From Trichomonas vaginalis G3 (lineage: Eukaryota; Parabasalia; Trichomonadida; Trichomonadidae), in the NCBI RefSeq assembly GCF_026262505.1, contig NC_067205.1, positions 23,283,585 to 23,347,584 of the forward strand: DNA of 64,000 nt, read 5' to 3'. This document shows positions 33,151 to 44,529 of this stretch, piece after piece. The notes below the pieces were generated by a model. The model did no database searches. It was not told the origin of the DNA and saw nothing but the letters and a program-made list of their open reading frames with translations. Numbering within the stretch: the stretch's first letter is position 1; the number at the start of each line of letters is the position of its first letter. A program made the translations under genes and the position numbers.

Positions 33151-36100
33151 TTATTTGAAAGATAATTTGAGATTTGGTGTATGTGGTGAAACAATTTTTG
33201 CATGCTTAGCAGCTTCGATATTCTCTCTTATATAGTTTGGTTTCTTCTTTGCTCTCAATGCTGTCTTTGCTCTAATTGCTTCTTCCTCTTCTGGTTTAAT
33301 TTCTCCCAATCTACTTCCAGATTTAATAACAGGAGGAACGTATTCAGGAGTTTTACCTACAACTTCGAAGATGTATTGTGAATCAATAGTATCAACTACA
33401 AGTAAACCCTGAAGGACTTTTCCGTACATCTTTGGTGCGAATATGATTTGGAATGGCATGTCTGTATGGTCTCCAACACCTGCTTCAATATATCCGTGGT
33501 CTGCTGTCAAAGTGAATTCACATGCACTTCCTTGGACCATGTAAGAATGGAATGGTGTTTGTGCTCTGAATGCTGCAGGAATAACAACATTTGCTGTTCC
33601 TGTCTTATTGATAGGAGCTTCAATTGATATTGTTGCTGTTGGTTTTCCTCTTTCTGCTGTGAATTGGATGTCGAAACTCCATTCTTGAGCCAAAGGATTC
33701 TTGATTATTATGCGACCACGAGCTGTTACTGGTCTTTGTGGTGAGAACTTGATGCCGACAATAAGTTCGGTGCATGATGCGTTCTTGTGGACTTCATTTG
33801 GCTTCATGTCGACATTAAATCTTAAGAAATCGCTTTCAGGAGGAAGATTTAATGTCAAACTGTATTCTGAAGCTTCAAACATTTCAGTTTCTCCAACTAA
33901 AGTGAATGTCATCTCTGCATTTTCGATTTCCATTGCTCTGCATTTCATGTGTTTAAGTTCAGTGTTATTAACACTTACAGAGTTTCCAATTACAGAGAAT
34001 ATCCATCTGATTGTTGGTAATTCTCCTTCTTGTATTTGTCCACGTGCTGGTCCTGTGTAAGCAACAATTATGTGGGCAGAGAATTGTCCTAATTGAGATG
34101 GATTGAAAGTGAAAGGAATCTGGAATTCTTCACCGAAAGAAGACAACTGGAAATTCTTCTTCTTCAGCAAGAATTTGAAGATTTCACCTTCGTTTTCGCT
34201 GGCCAAACTCATCTGGAATCTCGCTGGATAAGGGAATGGATTTGTAAACAAAACTAAAGCACTGGATGGCTGATTCATTGCTCCATTGACAATGATCGGA
34301 CTCAAAGGTTGTGGTGGTTTTCCTGTACCTGATAATGTATAAGTGTAATCTCCAGATTCTGTTCCGTGGAATGAGATTTCTGTTGTTTCTTTGACTCCTA
34401 ATGTTGTTGGAATATATCTGACTTCGATTCTCTTCTTTTCTAATGGTAAAAGATTTATTAATCTCTTCGCCATTACGTGGAATGCTGTTGGATTTGAGTT
34501 TTCGTATCTGAAAGATGTCGATTTCGACAAAGGATTTTCCAACAAAATATAAGTACTTGCGTGTTTTCCAATCGGACTTGTTAATGGAGCAATTGATTCT
34601 GTTGGAGAATCAGTTGCAATGATCTTTATCGCGTACCAAAATTCTCCATCGTCATCAGAATAGAAGTAAACAGATGAATTTCTTGCCATCGCTTTAAGAG
34701 GTGAAACAATCAACTCGTAATTTGCTGTTGACTGTGGAGGAACTTTGAATTCTGTGTCTCCGAATAAATCATCATCACTCAAGACAACACTGAAATAAGC
34801 TTCAACTTTCTTAGTGTTTTGTATTGGAATCTTGATTGTTTCTGTCTTTCTTGCCAATGTTGTAACTTTGATTGTTTGTTCAGGAGAAGGAGAAGAAACT
34901 TGGATTTCAACAATGTACCAAATATAATTTCCTGAGATAGGATCAGTAAATGTCAATGTTCCAGCGGAAACACCACTTCTTGGTGCCAAAACTGTGAATG
35001 TCCATGGTTCTTTAGGTGATCCATTTTCCATCAAAATGTCTGAATTAAATGTAATAATTGGAACTGTTGTTGTAACATGAAGATTTCCATTTCTTATGAA
35101 AGGTTTGATGTCAACTTTCTCTGTATATCTTTGTCTGGCCTGGCAACTAATAGAAATCTTTCTTTCTGCAGGAGGTTCTTCAACATTACCTGTAAGTTTG
35201 TAAATAACTGTTGATTCTTTCGTTGTGTTCGTTGCTTGTAATTCTGCAGCGTATTGACCGATTTTTCCTGGATTGAAGTTGATTGAAATAATTCCAGTTT
35301 GGTTCGGTTTAACTGACAATCTCTGAGGAACATTGAATGAAGAATCACCCATTATAACAAACTTGAAGTTCCATGTTTCATCACTTGGATTTGTAAATGG
35401 AACATCTTGTTTAACAGATCTTCCTGCAACTGTTGCGAATTCTATTGATAATTCTTTCGTTGCTGCCAAACCAACAGCATTAATTACGAAGCATCTGATA
35501 TCGTATTTCGAGTTCAAAACCAAATGAAGAGGATACTGACCAGCTTTTACTGGTTTGAAAGTTATTGGCAAAACATTTGGATGATTTCCTTTTGTACTTT
35601 CTCCAAAGTTAGTTTTGTTTACAGTAACTTCATTTGCGATATCGAAATACTGGGTTGCACTGTTGACAACAGTAAAAACATTACTTGAAAACCATTGTTT
35701 GTAAACGGATTCGTATTCATGTTGTCTTCTTTGAACGAGTTCCTTGAATTTTCTTTCTGAACAATACAAAGAACTGTTCTGTGATTTCTCAGATGAATAA
35801 GCTAAAGCTCTTATCAATCCAACATTCATTGTATCAATAGATAAATTGTAAGAGACTTTCTTATTCGCTTCACATTTGAATTTGTTCTGGCAAGCTTCAA
35901 CAGGTTGAGGAAGTAATGCTTTTCCAATGACTTCTATGACAAACTCTCCATTGTTGTTGTCTTGGAACAAAAGAATGCATCTATATGTTCCTAGAGCAAT
36001 AGGAATGAACTCTAAGTCTAATTGAGCTTTCGAATTCTCCATTGGAAAATCGATTTCTGTTTGATTGAAAGAGAAAATTTGATGCTGTTTAAGTAATGAA

Positions 36101-39100
36101 TTGAATTGATTACTTTTATCTGTTTTGGCTGTTGATTTAGCAGAATTCAAGTCATCATCAATTACAGCATTTGGATCATTGATCATATCATTTATTTGTT
36201 GAGAAATCTGTCTCATTGCAGGTAATGGTTTTCCATTTTCATCTGCGATCATGAAAACTCTTGAAAAGATCTTTACTCTTGATCTGCAACCAATGTAGTT
36301 CTTAACAGGTAAAGCGATTGGAGTATTCTGATAAATTTGGCCTTCAAATGTTTGTGAAAAGTCAGGTGAAGTGATTGTTACATCAGAAATTAAATCAACA
36401 ACAATAGGAGCAGAGAATGAAGGCATTCTTGCTTCTTGTGACAAACGACTTGTTGCAGCAGAACTCTCTGTTGAATCATTTTGAAGAACTCTTGGTCTTT
36501 GTGGACTCAATATTAATCTTCCTGCTTGTGGTTTCATTGTTCTTGCAGAGAATGTTACATTGAAATCACAATTTTGACCGGGAGCAATTGTTATTGAATC
36601 ATTTTGCATCGTGTAATTATGAGAACCTTCCAATTTAGCTCTGTAAGTTATCTCTGCTTTGGATGGGTTCTGTATATTGATAGACTTAGTAATTGTCTTG
36701 TGAATCGTCGTCTGATACTCAATAGTTGTTGTTGAAATGTATCTTGGAAGTGTTTCAAACAAATAAGCTGTGATAATTGCAAGCATCTGAGGAGATCCGC
36801 CTGAAATTTCATCAGCTGTTGGACAGAAAGCAAGTTTCAGTTCTTTAAGGGATGATGTGAAATTAATAGCATATTCATTCATCATTTGATTGTCTTGGAC
36901 AACTTCAGGTAATGGCATTTTCAAAATTGTCGTGTGTGCTTTCAAAAGAGCCAAATAAGCAATGGAATTATTCAATGAATTGAAGGAATTCACTGATTTA
37001 AGGAGGTCATTGTATTGGTTGCAGGTGTGTATTGATACCCATTTTAACAAGACACATTCTGCTGTTGAGAAAACTGGTGATGATTGGCAGTTTTTGTTTG
37101 GTCGGCAAATTTCGGAAACAACATCTTCCATTTTTGTGAATCTTGCAGCGATGTTTGATATTGATTTTGTGGCATCTGCAACACCAGGACTCTGATTAAG
37201 ACGTTCTACATCAATTTTTCCTAAAACGAAAATCTTAAATAATTGTAATAATATAATCATAAGACTTTCCTTAGTTAACTCCATGTAGAGTTGTTCTGCT
37301 GCTTTCATGTGCTGCATGATTGAGTTTGAGAATGATTTCGATGCTGTAAATTCAGCGATAACATTCTGATCAAACGAACTAATATCAGGAGCATTGAAAT
37401 AATCAATGCCCAATAATTGTTTGGTGAATTTGTTTCTCATGAAAGACAAGAATTCTGTTCTTGGCAACAAAAATTCTGGTCTTACATTAGAAATCAAACA
37501 ACCCATTGATTGAACGAAATGTAAAATTCTTTTGATTTGATCCAAGTGTTTTTGCATTGAATCTTTTGGTTTCTCTTTATCAGAGTTATCAACATTTGGT
37601 CTTCTTCCTCCTGAAATGTTGAAAATCAATTCCAAAATCAATTGACAATCATTTCTAAGGAAATCATTTGGAAAATCAGATAATTGAGTTCCAAGTAACA
37701 AAGCGTTCATGTATCTCTGCATGAAATTGACCATCTTCTTGTCCATTGCTGATTCCCATTTCTCATTCGGATCTAGTAATTTAAGAATATCTGTTGAGGA
37801 AATAAAGCGACCACATAAATCAGAAACTTTTGTACAAACTTTTGTGTCAACAGAAATTGGAGATCCTTTCGAAGATTTGATGTTTACTTCATTACCTCTA
37901 AAGAATGGATATAAAGTAAACAAAGAATTATCTGTTGTGCAGTATACAGAGAATGTTGCTGCATTTCCATTGTTGTCGACAATCGCAATCATCGTGGAAA
38001 ATGACATTGGTTTATTTGATTGAAAAGTGACAACAATTGGAATTGAAAGTTGAGTGTGTTGTATCTGATTTCCTTCTGGGAAATTGATTTTTACAGGGAA
38101 ATTGGATTCACTTGCCGAATATTCAACTTTAAGAGTTGATTCAATGAATGCGTCATTAATTAAATTAATTGTTTGTTGTGATTTAACACCTAAAGGAACA
38201 ACCGGAAGAACAACATTATTTTGGGATAAACTGAAGAGTTTCAATGTTCCAACACCACTTAATTGGATTTCTCCAACAATTGATTCTTCTTTATCTTTGT
38301 CAGTTTTAACGAAAACAGGAATTCTGACGATATAAGGTTGTGCTTCTCTTGCCATGAAACTAACATGAATTGTTGCTGTTTGGTTTGGAATCATTATACC
38401 TGAACTTGGCTCGATAGTGAACACTGGATTATCCTTTTTGATTTTATCAGTATCAATTCGCCATGGCAAATTCTGATTGACTTCATTATTGAAGTTAATT
38501 TGTCTGACAATTGGTCGACAATGTGGATTTTGTGGATTAAATATTGATGCAACACCGAAATCAATTGAAGGAGTAGCAATTGTCAAAGGAGCTTTAATTG
38601 ATTCAGCAGAAACGATTGGCTGCAAATGGAATGATGATGCGGAAATTACATTCATCATTGTAAATGGTAATTCAAAGGAATGTTCCATTGGTTCTGTTGG
38701 TTGGAAAACTAAATTAAATTTAATTTGTGTTCCTTCAACCAAATAGAACTTGTAGACCAATCCTGGACCATTTGCTGCATCATCAACTGTTGTTTCATCA
38801 GTTGCTGTTTCAGCAAAACTGACTTGTGAGCCTGCTCTAGACATCAAACCTTGTTGTTCGCTTTTAGTAACGAAAACAGGATTTGAAACTAAAGCGATAG
38901 AATTCTTGTTTTCTCCACCACTTTCGTTAGCGAGTTCTGTAGAGAATTCTATTCTGAAATCAGGATGATTAGAAAGATCTAAGAACAATATTGCTGGAAT
39001 GTTACCTGTGTTCTGGATACATCCTTCAATTGAACTTGATGAACCAACAAATAATCGGCCGAATTCAAATTCACTATTTAATAATTGAACACTTGGTAAT

Positions 39101-41886
39101 TCAGATTGTCCCATTACATTGAAAGATAATGGATTGGAACCGGCAATAGAAACAACAACAGGAATATCGAATGGATTTGCATGCAAACTCTTGAAACTCA
39201 ATTGGAATGTTTGACTTTCGTGAGCTGCAATTCGACCATTTTGAGGAATAACTTGCAATTCATTGACATTCGTATAACTAATAGTATAAATTGCATCGTC
39301 ATCGCCTGTATTCTTGATCTTAATTGATTGTGTCTTCTGTATACCGATAGGAATCAATCCGAAATTCACAAATTTCTTGTTCAATGAACATTTCGGAACT
39401 CCAATATCACCAATGCACTTCAATGAACGACTTGAGCCGCCTGTAACATTAAGCAGCAATGTCGTCTCATCGTGTGCATTTGTTGTAGGAGTATAAGTGA
39501 TTTCTATATTGTGAGATTTCAGATGTTCTATCGTTCCACTCGATTGGCTGAGTGAAAAAACAGAAGACATGCCTGTCCACATGTAAGAAGCTTCGGCATT
39601 TGACTTGTTCTGGATGATCACGAACTCTTTGATGAATGGCGTGATAGAGTCCGGTGAGAATCTGAACTCAATTAAATTACGAGATAATTGTAAGTCAATG
39701 GGAACGACTTTTGCAGTGATATTAAGGGAGTAAGTGTGATGGTGATTGATACTGTATTGGATTGTCTTGGAGAAATTCTGTTGGTTTGGACTTGAAAAGC
39801 GGATATCAAATCCAGCAGTTTGTTTTGGAAGAACTATCTGAGAAGATGGCGTACTCTTGGATAATTCTTCATGTTCATAGTTAATAGTTACTAAAATATG
39901 CTGTTGGAGGTTGTTTGTGATTGTAAATGATTTTGCAATATTTGAATGAACAGAAACTTGTCCGAAATTCATATTTTGATGGGAAGCAACAACCATTAAT
40001 TGCTGAGCTGGTGTTAATGGCCTGCTGCATTCATTAATTTCGGCTGGAGTTGTTGGTTTAGATTTGAATTTCTTCTTAATAAGGACGTTATCGTCCATTT
40101 GGACTTTCTTTGCCCTCATAATTGCACTTGCAGCATCTGTATTCTGTGTATCGTAAATACTTTTGAGAGGATCATTAAATTCTGAAGGAAGAGGAGTGTT
40201 TCTGATCTTTGGATCTGGAGGACTTAAGTCTTCATATGGATCCATATCAAGGCCAATGCTGTTCATTGCTGTTTGAGCTCTCTTTTGTGTCTGTAAATAC
40301 TCATCAATATCTTCTTGAGTGTAAGTACCTTGTGTTGACTGCAAATATGATATTGCTTGGTTACGTAGTTTGGTTCTTGACTGTTGCATTGCTGTTTTAA
40401 CTTCTCTTTTTCTCGCATAATCAGTAATGTAGCCGTCAAATGTTTCTCTGAGCTTCTTTGTTCTCCTGAGGCCCTCAATGCCATCAGAAAATCTTGTATC
40501 TGGATGGTAAGCGTTGTAATTTGCTATTTCATTAGTTTCATATTGCGGAACTCTTCGGAAAGGATGATCTGTGATCTGTCCACAAACAGCATTAAGATTT
40601 ATAACCTTTTTGATCAATCCTTCACCTAAATTTACAATAGTTGTCAAATTAAATTCTCCATAATTCTTCGGGAAGAAAATAATTTTAACAACTTTAGAGG
40701 AATGAGGATCAATAGTACCAGAAGGTGGTTTAAATCGATATTGTGCTATCGGATTGACTTTATAACTCAACGGCAAAAATCTTGAATTATTTGTTATCTT
40801 TAATTCTCTTTCCTGCTTAACATTACGTTCACACTTCTCAAACATGAAGTCGTATGATGATAATTGGACAAAAGAATGAACTCCTTTTCCACTTAATTGA
40901 ATTTCAATATGTTGTGCTGTTTCAACAACTTCAATTGTATTATAAGCTGTAAATAACTGATCTATATCATCGATAATTGGTGTCTTCGGACTTGGTGGTG
41001 CAAAAGAAAAGTTAACATTCATTTTTCCATGCGGTTCAAGCATTCCTTCTGAAGGCATAACCGAAAATATTTGATCAATAGGATCTTCTTCATTAGATGT
41101 TGTTGATCCTGTGGCTGCTGCATCTTCTCTTGAACCAAGAACAACAAATGATCTTTTTGCAGGTCCATTGTTGACAATTGTAGCGGTTATTATACGTTTC
41201 TGTCCGTAAAAGATTGTTCCGAAATCTAATTCTTTGACTTCTTTGTCGTTTATGTATAATGCAAGCGAATGAGGAACGGCTGTTCCACTTACTTTGATAG
41301 GTTGTATAGGTTCCGATTCTCCATTGAAATCTACATCGATTTGGAAATTGAAATCGCCTGCTTGTTGAGGTTTTACCGTTACTGATATTTCTTGATATTT
41401 ACTAGGTAGAATTACGCCATTTTGCGGTAAAAATTCTATCGAGTCAAACTCACTCTTAAGTGAAAATGGTCCTTCTTTGACACCAATGTTAGTTAACGAA
41501 ATCGCAAATTTATACGGAAGATTAACGCCAATAGTTCCGAGCTTTAAATTTTGTACATCGGATGTAATACGAGGACATGGTGGTGAAACTGTAATAGGTA
41601 TTGTTATTCTCGACTTTGAACAGCTAATTGTTAATTCAGATGAATATGCTTGTAAATCTTTTGCTGTATACTTAATTGATGCCTTTGCTTCAAGTCCAGG
41701 AGGTGTAATAACTGATTGAGTTTGTATTAAGTCAAATGGAGAACCCGGTGGAATTGAAAATCTAATTCCAATGGGAGATCTGCCAATATTTGTTGCCCAA
41801 ACTTCAACAGTATCGGATTCTCCTTGTTTGAGATCCCGAAACGTAATTGCATCTGGAACAACTCTTAAGTATGAACTATCTTGCAT
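33151..41886 (-). CDS. Giant ASH-repeat axonemal protein (CFAP47/HYDIN-like)
   Basis: This 2,911-residue protein is built of many ASH/MSP-type immunoglobulin-like repeats (ITFRDLKQGESDTVEVWATNIG, LNKKFVNFGLIPIGIQKT and others). A basic helical stretch lies near residue 490-520 (DYARKREVKTAMQQSRTKLR). A non-ASH helical segment at about 1,370-1,600 looks like a calponin-homology domain (LILELIFNISGGRRP, then VRPEFLLPRTEFLSFM). ASH arrays with a central CH domain and a length near 3,000 are typical of CFAP47, a central-pair protein of motile flagella. HYDIN is longer and CFAP74 shorter. The start is the first true ATG. Confidence 0.75.
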   Translation of the reverse strand: MQDSSYLRVVPDAITFRDLKQGESDTVEVWATNIGRSPIGIRFSIPPGSPFDLIQTQSVITPPGLEAKASIKYTAKDLQAYSSELTISCSKSRITIPITVSPPCPRITSDVQNLKLGTIGVNLPYKFAISLTNIGVKEGPFSLKSEFDSIEFLPQNGVILPSKYQEISVTVKPQQAGDFNFQIDVDFNGESEPIQPIKVSGTAVPHSLALYINDKEVKELDFGTIFYGQKRIITATIVNNGPAKRSFVVLGSREDAAATGSTTSNEEDPIDQIFSVMPSEGMLEPHGKMNVNFSFAPPSPKTPIIDDIDQLFTAYNTIEVVETAQHIEIQLSGKGVHSFVQLSSYDFMFEKCERNVKQERELKITNNSRFLPLSYKVNPIAQYRFKPPSGTIDPHSSKVVKIIFFPKNYGEFNLTTIVNLGEGLIKKVINLNAVCGQITDHPFRRVPQYETNEIANYNAYHPDTRFSDGIEGLRRTKKLRETFDGYITDYARKREVKTAMQQSRTKLRNQAISYLQSTQGTYTQEDIDEYLQTQKRAQTAMNSIGLDMDPYEDLSPPDPKIRNTPLPSEFNDPLKSIYDTQNTDAASAIMRAKKVQMDDNVLIKKKFKSKPTTPAEINECSRPLTPAQQLMVVASHQNMNFGQVSVHSNIAKSFTITNNLQQHILVTINYEHEELSKSTPSSQIVLPKQTAGFDIRFSSPNQQNFSKTIQYSINHHHTYSLNITAKVVPIDLQLSRNLIEFRFSPDSITPFIKEFVIIQNKSNAEASYMWTGMSSVFSLSQSSGTIEHLKSHNIEITYTPTTNAHDETTLLLNVTGGSSRSLKCIGDIGVPKCSLNKKFVNFGLIPIGIQKTQSIKIKNTGDDDAIYTISYTNVNELQVIPQNGRIAAHESQTFQLSFKSLHANPFDIPVVVSIAGSNPLSFNVMGQSELPSVQLLNSEFEFGRLFVGSSSSIEGCIQNTGNIPAILFLDLSNHPDFRIEFSTELANESGGENKNSIALVSNPVFVTKSEQQGLMSRAGSQVSFAETATDETTVDDAANGPGLVYKFYLVEGTQIKFNLVFQPTEPMEHSFELPFTMMNVISASSFHLQPIVSAESIKAPLTIATPSIDFGVASIFNPQNPHCRPIVRQINFNNEVNQNLPWRIDTDKIKKDNPVFTIEPSSGIMIPNQTATIHVSFMAREAQPYIVRIPVFVKTDKDKEESIVGEIQLSGVGTLKLFSLSQNNVVLPVVPLGVKSQQTINLINDAFIESTLKVEYSASESNFPVKINFPEGNQIQHTQLSIPIVVTFQSNKPMSFSTMIAIVDNNGNAATFSVYCTTDNSLFTLYPFFRGNEVNIKSSKGSPISVDTKVCTKVSDLCGRFISSTDILKLLDPNEKWESAMDKKMVNFMQRYMNALLLGTQLSDFPNDFLRNDCQLILELIFNISGGRRPNVDNSDKEKPKDSMQKHLDQIKRILHFVQSMGCLISNVRPEFLLPRTEFLSFMRNKFTKQLLGIDYFNAPDISSFDQNVIAEFTASKSFSNSIMQHMKAAEQLYMELTKESLMIILLQLFKIFVLGKIDVERLNQSPGVADATKSISNIAARFTKMEDVVSEICRPNKNCQSSPVFSTAECVLLKWVSIHTCNQYNDLLKSVNSFNSLNNSIAYLALLKAHTTILKMPLPEVVQDNQMMNEYAINFTSSLKELKLAFCPTADEISGGSPQMLAIITAYLFETLPRYISTTTIEYQTTIHKTITKSINIQNPSKAEITYRAKLEGSHNYTMQNDSITIAPGQNCDFNVTFSARTMKPQAGRLILSPQRPRVLQNDSTESSAATSRLSQEARMPSFSAPIVVDLISDVTITSPDFSQTFEGQIYQNTPIALPVKNYIGCRSRVKIFSRVFMIADENGKPLPAMRQISQQINDMINDPNAVIDDDLNSAKSTAKTDKSNQFNSLLKQHQIFSFNQTEIDFPMENSKAQLDLEFIPIALGTYRCILLFQDNNNGEFVIEVIGKALLPQPVEACQNKFKCEANKKVSYNLSIDTMNVGLIRALAYSSEKSQNSSLYCSERKFKELVQRRQHEYESVYKQWFSSNVFTVVNSATQYFDIANEVTVNKTNFGESTKGNHPNVLPITFKPVKAGQYPLHLVLNSKYDIRCFVINAVGLAATKELSIEFATVAGRSVKQDVPFTNPSDETWNFKFVIMGDSSFNVPQRLSVKPNQTGIISINFNPGKIGQYAAELQATNTTKESTVIYKLTGNVEEPPAERKISISCQARQRYTEKVDIKPFIRNGNLHVTTTVPIITFNSDILMENGSPKEPWTFTVLAPRSGVSAGTLTFTDPISGNYIWYIVEIQVSSPSPEQTIKVTTLARKTETIKIPIQNTKKVEAYFSVVLSDDDLFGDTEFKVPPQSTANYELIVSPLKAMARNSSVYFYSDDDGEFWYAIKIIATDSPTESIAPLTSPIGKHASTYILLENPLSKSTSFRYENSNPTAFHVMAKRLINLLPLEKKRIEVRYIPTTLGVKETTEISFHGTESGDYTYTLSGTGKPPQPLSPIIVNGAMNQPSSALVLFTNPFPYPARFQMSLASENEGEIFKFLLKKKNFQLSSFGEEFQIPFTFNPSQLGQFSAHIIVAYTGPARGQIQEGELPTIRWIFSVIGNSVSVNNTELKHMKCRAMEIENAEMTFTLVGETEMFEASEYSLTLNLPPESDFLRFNVDMKPNEVHKNASCTELIVGIKFSPQRPVTARGRIIIKNPLAQEWSFDIQFTAERGKPTATISIEAPINKTGTANVVIPAAFRAQTPFHSYMVQGSACEFTLTADHGYIEAGVGDHTDMPFQIIFAPKMYGKVLQGLLVVDTIDSQYIFEVVGKTPEYVPPVIKSGSRLGEIKPEEEEAIRAKTALRAKKKPNYIRENIEAAKHAKIVSPHTPNLKLSFK

Positions 41887-42324
41887 CAATGTACGTTATC
41901 CTATAAAAAGTGACAAATTTTCGAGAAAAAAATTCAAGTTTGCGAAATTTTAAGGCAATATATTGAGATAATTCCTTCTTCGCTACCTCAGATGAGGTTT
42001 CTAGGATGCATTAACAGAACTCTATTAACGATTAATTGATTGACAATTTCCAATGAAAACGAGCAAAGAATGGGAATAATTTCACTATAATTTCATAATA
42101 AACACAAGATGCCTTTTATAATAGCATTGATTTTTAATATAAGACAAGCATGAGAATGTTGTTTTTCAGCCTAGAAGCAATGTTTTCGCCAACAGCTCAA
42201 CTTCAAAATAATACTTTGCTTAGCACTGCGCAATTGCCTTAGATAATAGCATTTTGACCGAAAATGCATATGTTTCAAGCTGAGTCATTGTTGATCCAGC
42301 CGCCGAAAATTGATAGTCCAATTC
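41887..42324. other. Intergenic region upstream of the giant gene
   Basis: AT-rich sequence that turns more mixed in composition after 42,130 where the broken gene approaches. No initiator is obvious. I see no other feature. Confidence 0.45.
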
Positions 42325-42930
42325 GCATCTGAATAGGCATAACTATACATGATAATGCTGTCATCTGTTCCAATATCACCTTAATAGATGGTTATTCTAT
42401 CCAAGAAGGCGCAGTTATCGGAAACGGCTCAATAATTGGCCAGGGAAGGGTTGTAAAGAAAGGTGAACTGTACACCAGGATTTAATTATTCAGAAGATAT
42501 CATCGAAGACTGCCTCAAACTTCCAATGATTTTATCAATCAGAGGAACAGGCTTTACTAAGAAGCATTCGTGCGCAGATTGTGGCACTGACATGCATTTG
42601 ATTGTCAGAGGCTACATGAAGATTATGTCAGGTTATCCAGTCGAATTTGGCCTCCAAATTTCAAAGATGCCTTATGTTGTCACTCACGATGAGATTGCTG
42701 ACGTATTCAGCGGAAGAACTTTGTCTTTGGCACTTTCTTACTGGGATTCTGATTCTGAAGGCGAATGGGCGAATTTGATAAAGTGCGTGACGACAATTGC
42801 AGCCAATGAATTCTAAGTGGCCTTCGGAGACTTCGAATTACCGAATGTTGGACCTTTCTTGTTGAAAATCAGTGAAAGACCAGAAAATTGTCTTCGAATT
42901 GAAGAAAACTATATTGGATACATGAGATGA
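42325..42930 (+). pseudogene. Broken host gene with hexapeptide-repeat fragment
   Basis: From about 42,337 a frame reads AVICSNITLIDGYSIQEG then AVIGNGSIIGQGRVVKKG. This looks like a left-handed beta-helix (hexapeptide repeat) of the eIF2B-epsilon or sugar nucleotidyltransferase type, and it then meets a stop. A second open stretch without an ATG follows (42,463-42,816; KKHSCADCGTDMHLIVRG, YWDSDSEGEWANLIKC). After a TAA at 42,817 it continues in frame for about 36 more codons. The pieces may come from one decayed gene or two. The second stretch is of unknown family. Confidence 0.5.
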
Positions 42931-43119
42931 ACTCATGTTTAGATTGATTTTGGTTACCAATTCATGATTATTATGTTTTGTTAACCAATGATAAATAATG
43001 TTTATAAAAAGTAATATATAAAAGATTTTTATAAATGAAAAACTCTTTGGAAATAATTTTATTGCATAAATTGATTTTATTTAATCATGGATGTTAGAAA
43101 GTGTTATGGTCAAACTATT

Positions 43120-44510
43120 TTGAAGCACCGTGCTCAATTAATAATTTGAAAATTTCGTGTGCATTTTGTTTAATTGCAATGCTAAGTAGACATTCGTTAA
43201 TATAAAAAGAACTTCATAAAACGATGATTGATATTAAAAGAAAGAGAATTCTATAAAACGATGGTTGATATTAAAAGAAAGAGAATTTCATAAAACAATT
43301 ATCGATATTAAAAGAAAGTGAATCAAATAAAACGATGATTGATTTTAAAAGAATGAGAATTCTATAAAACGATGATTGATATTAAAAGAAAGGGAATGTA
43401 ATAAAACGATGATTGATATTAAAAGAAAGTGAATTCTATAAAACGATGATTGATATTAAAAGAAAGTTAATAAGTTTAATATTGATATCTGCTCCATGTT
43501 CAATTAATAATTTGATAATTTCGTGTGCATTTTGTTTAATTGCAATGCTAAGTGGACATTCGTTAATATAAAAAGAACTTCATAAAACGATGATTGATAT
43601 TAAAAGAAAGAGAATGTCATAAAATGATGATTGATATTAAAAGAATGAGAATGTCATAAAATGATGATTGATATTAAAAGAAAGTGAATCAAATAAAACG
43701 ATGATTGATTTTAAAAGAATGAGAATTCTATAAAACGATGATTGATATTAAAAGTAAGAGAATCAAATAAAACGATGATTGATATTAAAAGAAAGAGAAT
43801 GTAATAAAACAATGATTGATATTAAAAGAAAGAGAATGTTATAAAACAATGATTGATATTAAAAGAAAGTGAATTCTATAAAACGATGATTGATATTAAA
43901 AGAAAGTTAATAAGTTTAATATTGATATCTGCTCCATGTTCAATTAATAATTTGATAATTTCGTGTGCATTTTGTTTAATTGCAATGCTAAGTGGACATT
44001 CGTTAATATAAAAAGAACTTCATAAAACGATGATTGATATTAAAAGAAAGAGAATGTCATAAAATGATGATTGATATTAAAAGAATGAGAATGTCATAAA
44101 ATGATGATTGATATTAAAAGAAAGTGAATCAAATAAAACGATGATTGATTTTAAAAGAATGAGAATTCTATAAAACGATGATTGATATTAAAAGTAAGAG
44201 AATCAAATAAAACGATGATTGATATTAAAAGAAAGAGAATGTAATAAAACAATGATTGATATTAAAAGAAAGAGAATGTTATAAAACAATGATTGATATT
44301 AAAAGAAAGTGAATTCTATAAAACGATGATTGATATTAAAAGTAAGAGAATCAAATAAAACGATGATTGATATTAAAATAAAGTGAATGTCATAAAATAA
44401 TTATTGATATTAAAAGAAAGAGAATCAAATAGAACGATGATTGATATTAAAATAAAGTGAATGCCGTAAAATAATTATTGATATTAAAAGAAAGTTTATG
44501 TAATAAAATG
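43120..44510. repeat. 37-bp minisatellite grown around ankyrin-repeat fragments
   Basis: Units of about 37 bases share the core GATGATTGATATTAAAAGAA (cores start at 43,589, 43,626, 43,663 and 43,700). Three copies of an ankyrin-coding fragment on the minus strand are embedded near 43,120, 43,490 and 43,930. They read NECPLSIAIKQNAHEII then KLLIEHGADINIK. The whole block from 43,467 repeats at 43,907, giving a 440-base higher-order unit. The ankyrin fragments are probably the remains of a host ankyrin gene, a very large family in trichomonads. No complete gene is present. Confidence 0.8.
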
Positions 44511-44529
44511 ATGGGGCGCGTAAAGGGTT

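Noticed and set aside
33701-41953. Many 60-119-codon frames on the plus strand opposite the giant gene
   Set aside because: They are shadow frames of the ASH-repeat coding sequence and have no promoter signal.
42463-42816. Intact 117-codon gene
   Set aside because: It opens with GTG, not ATG, has a stop directly upstream, and coding-like sequence continues past its stop. It fits a pseudogene better.
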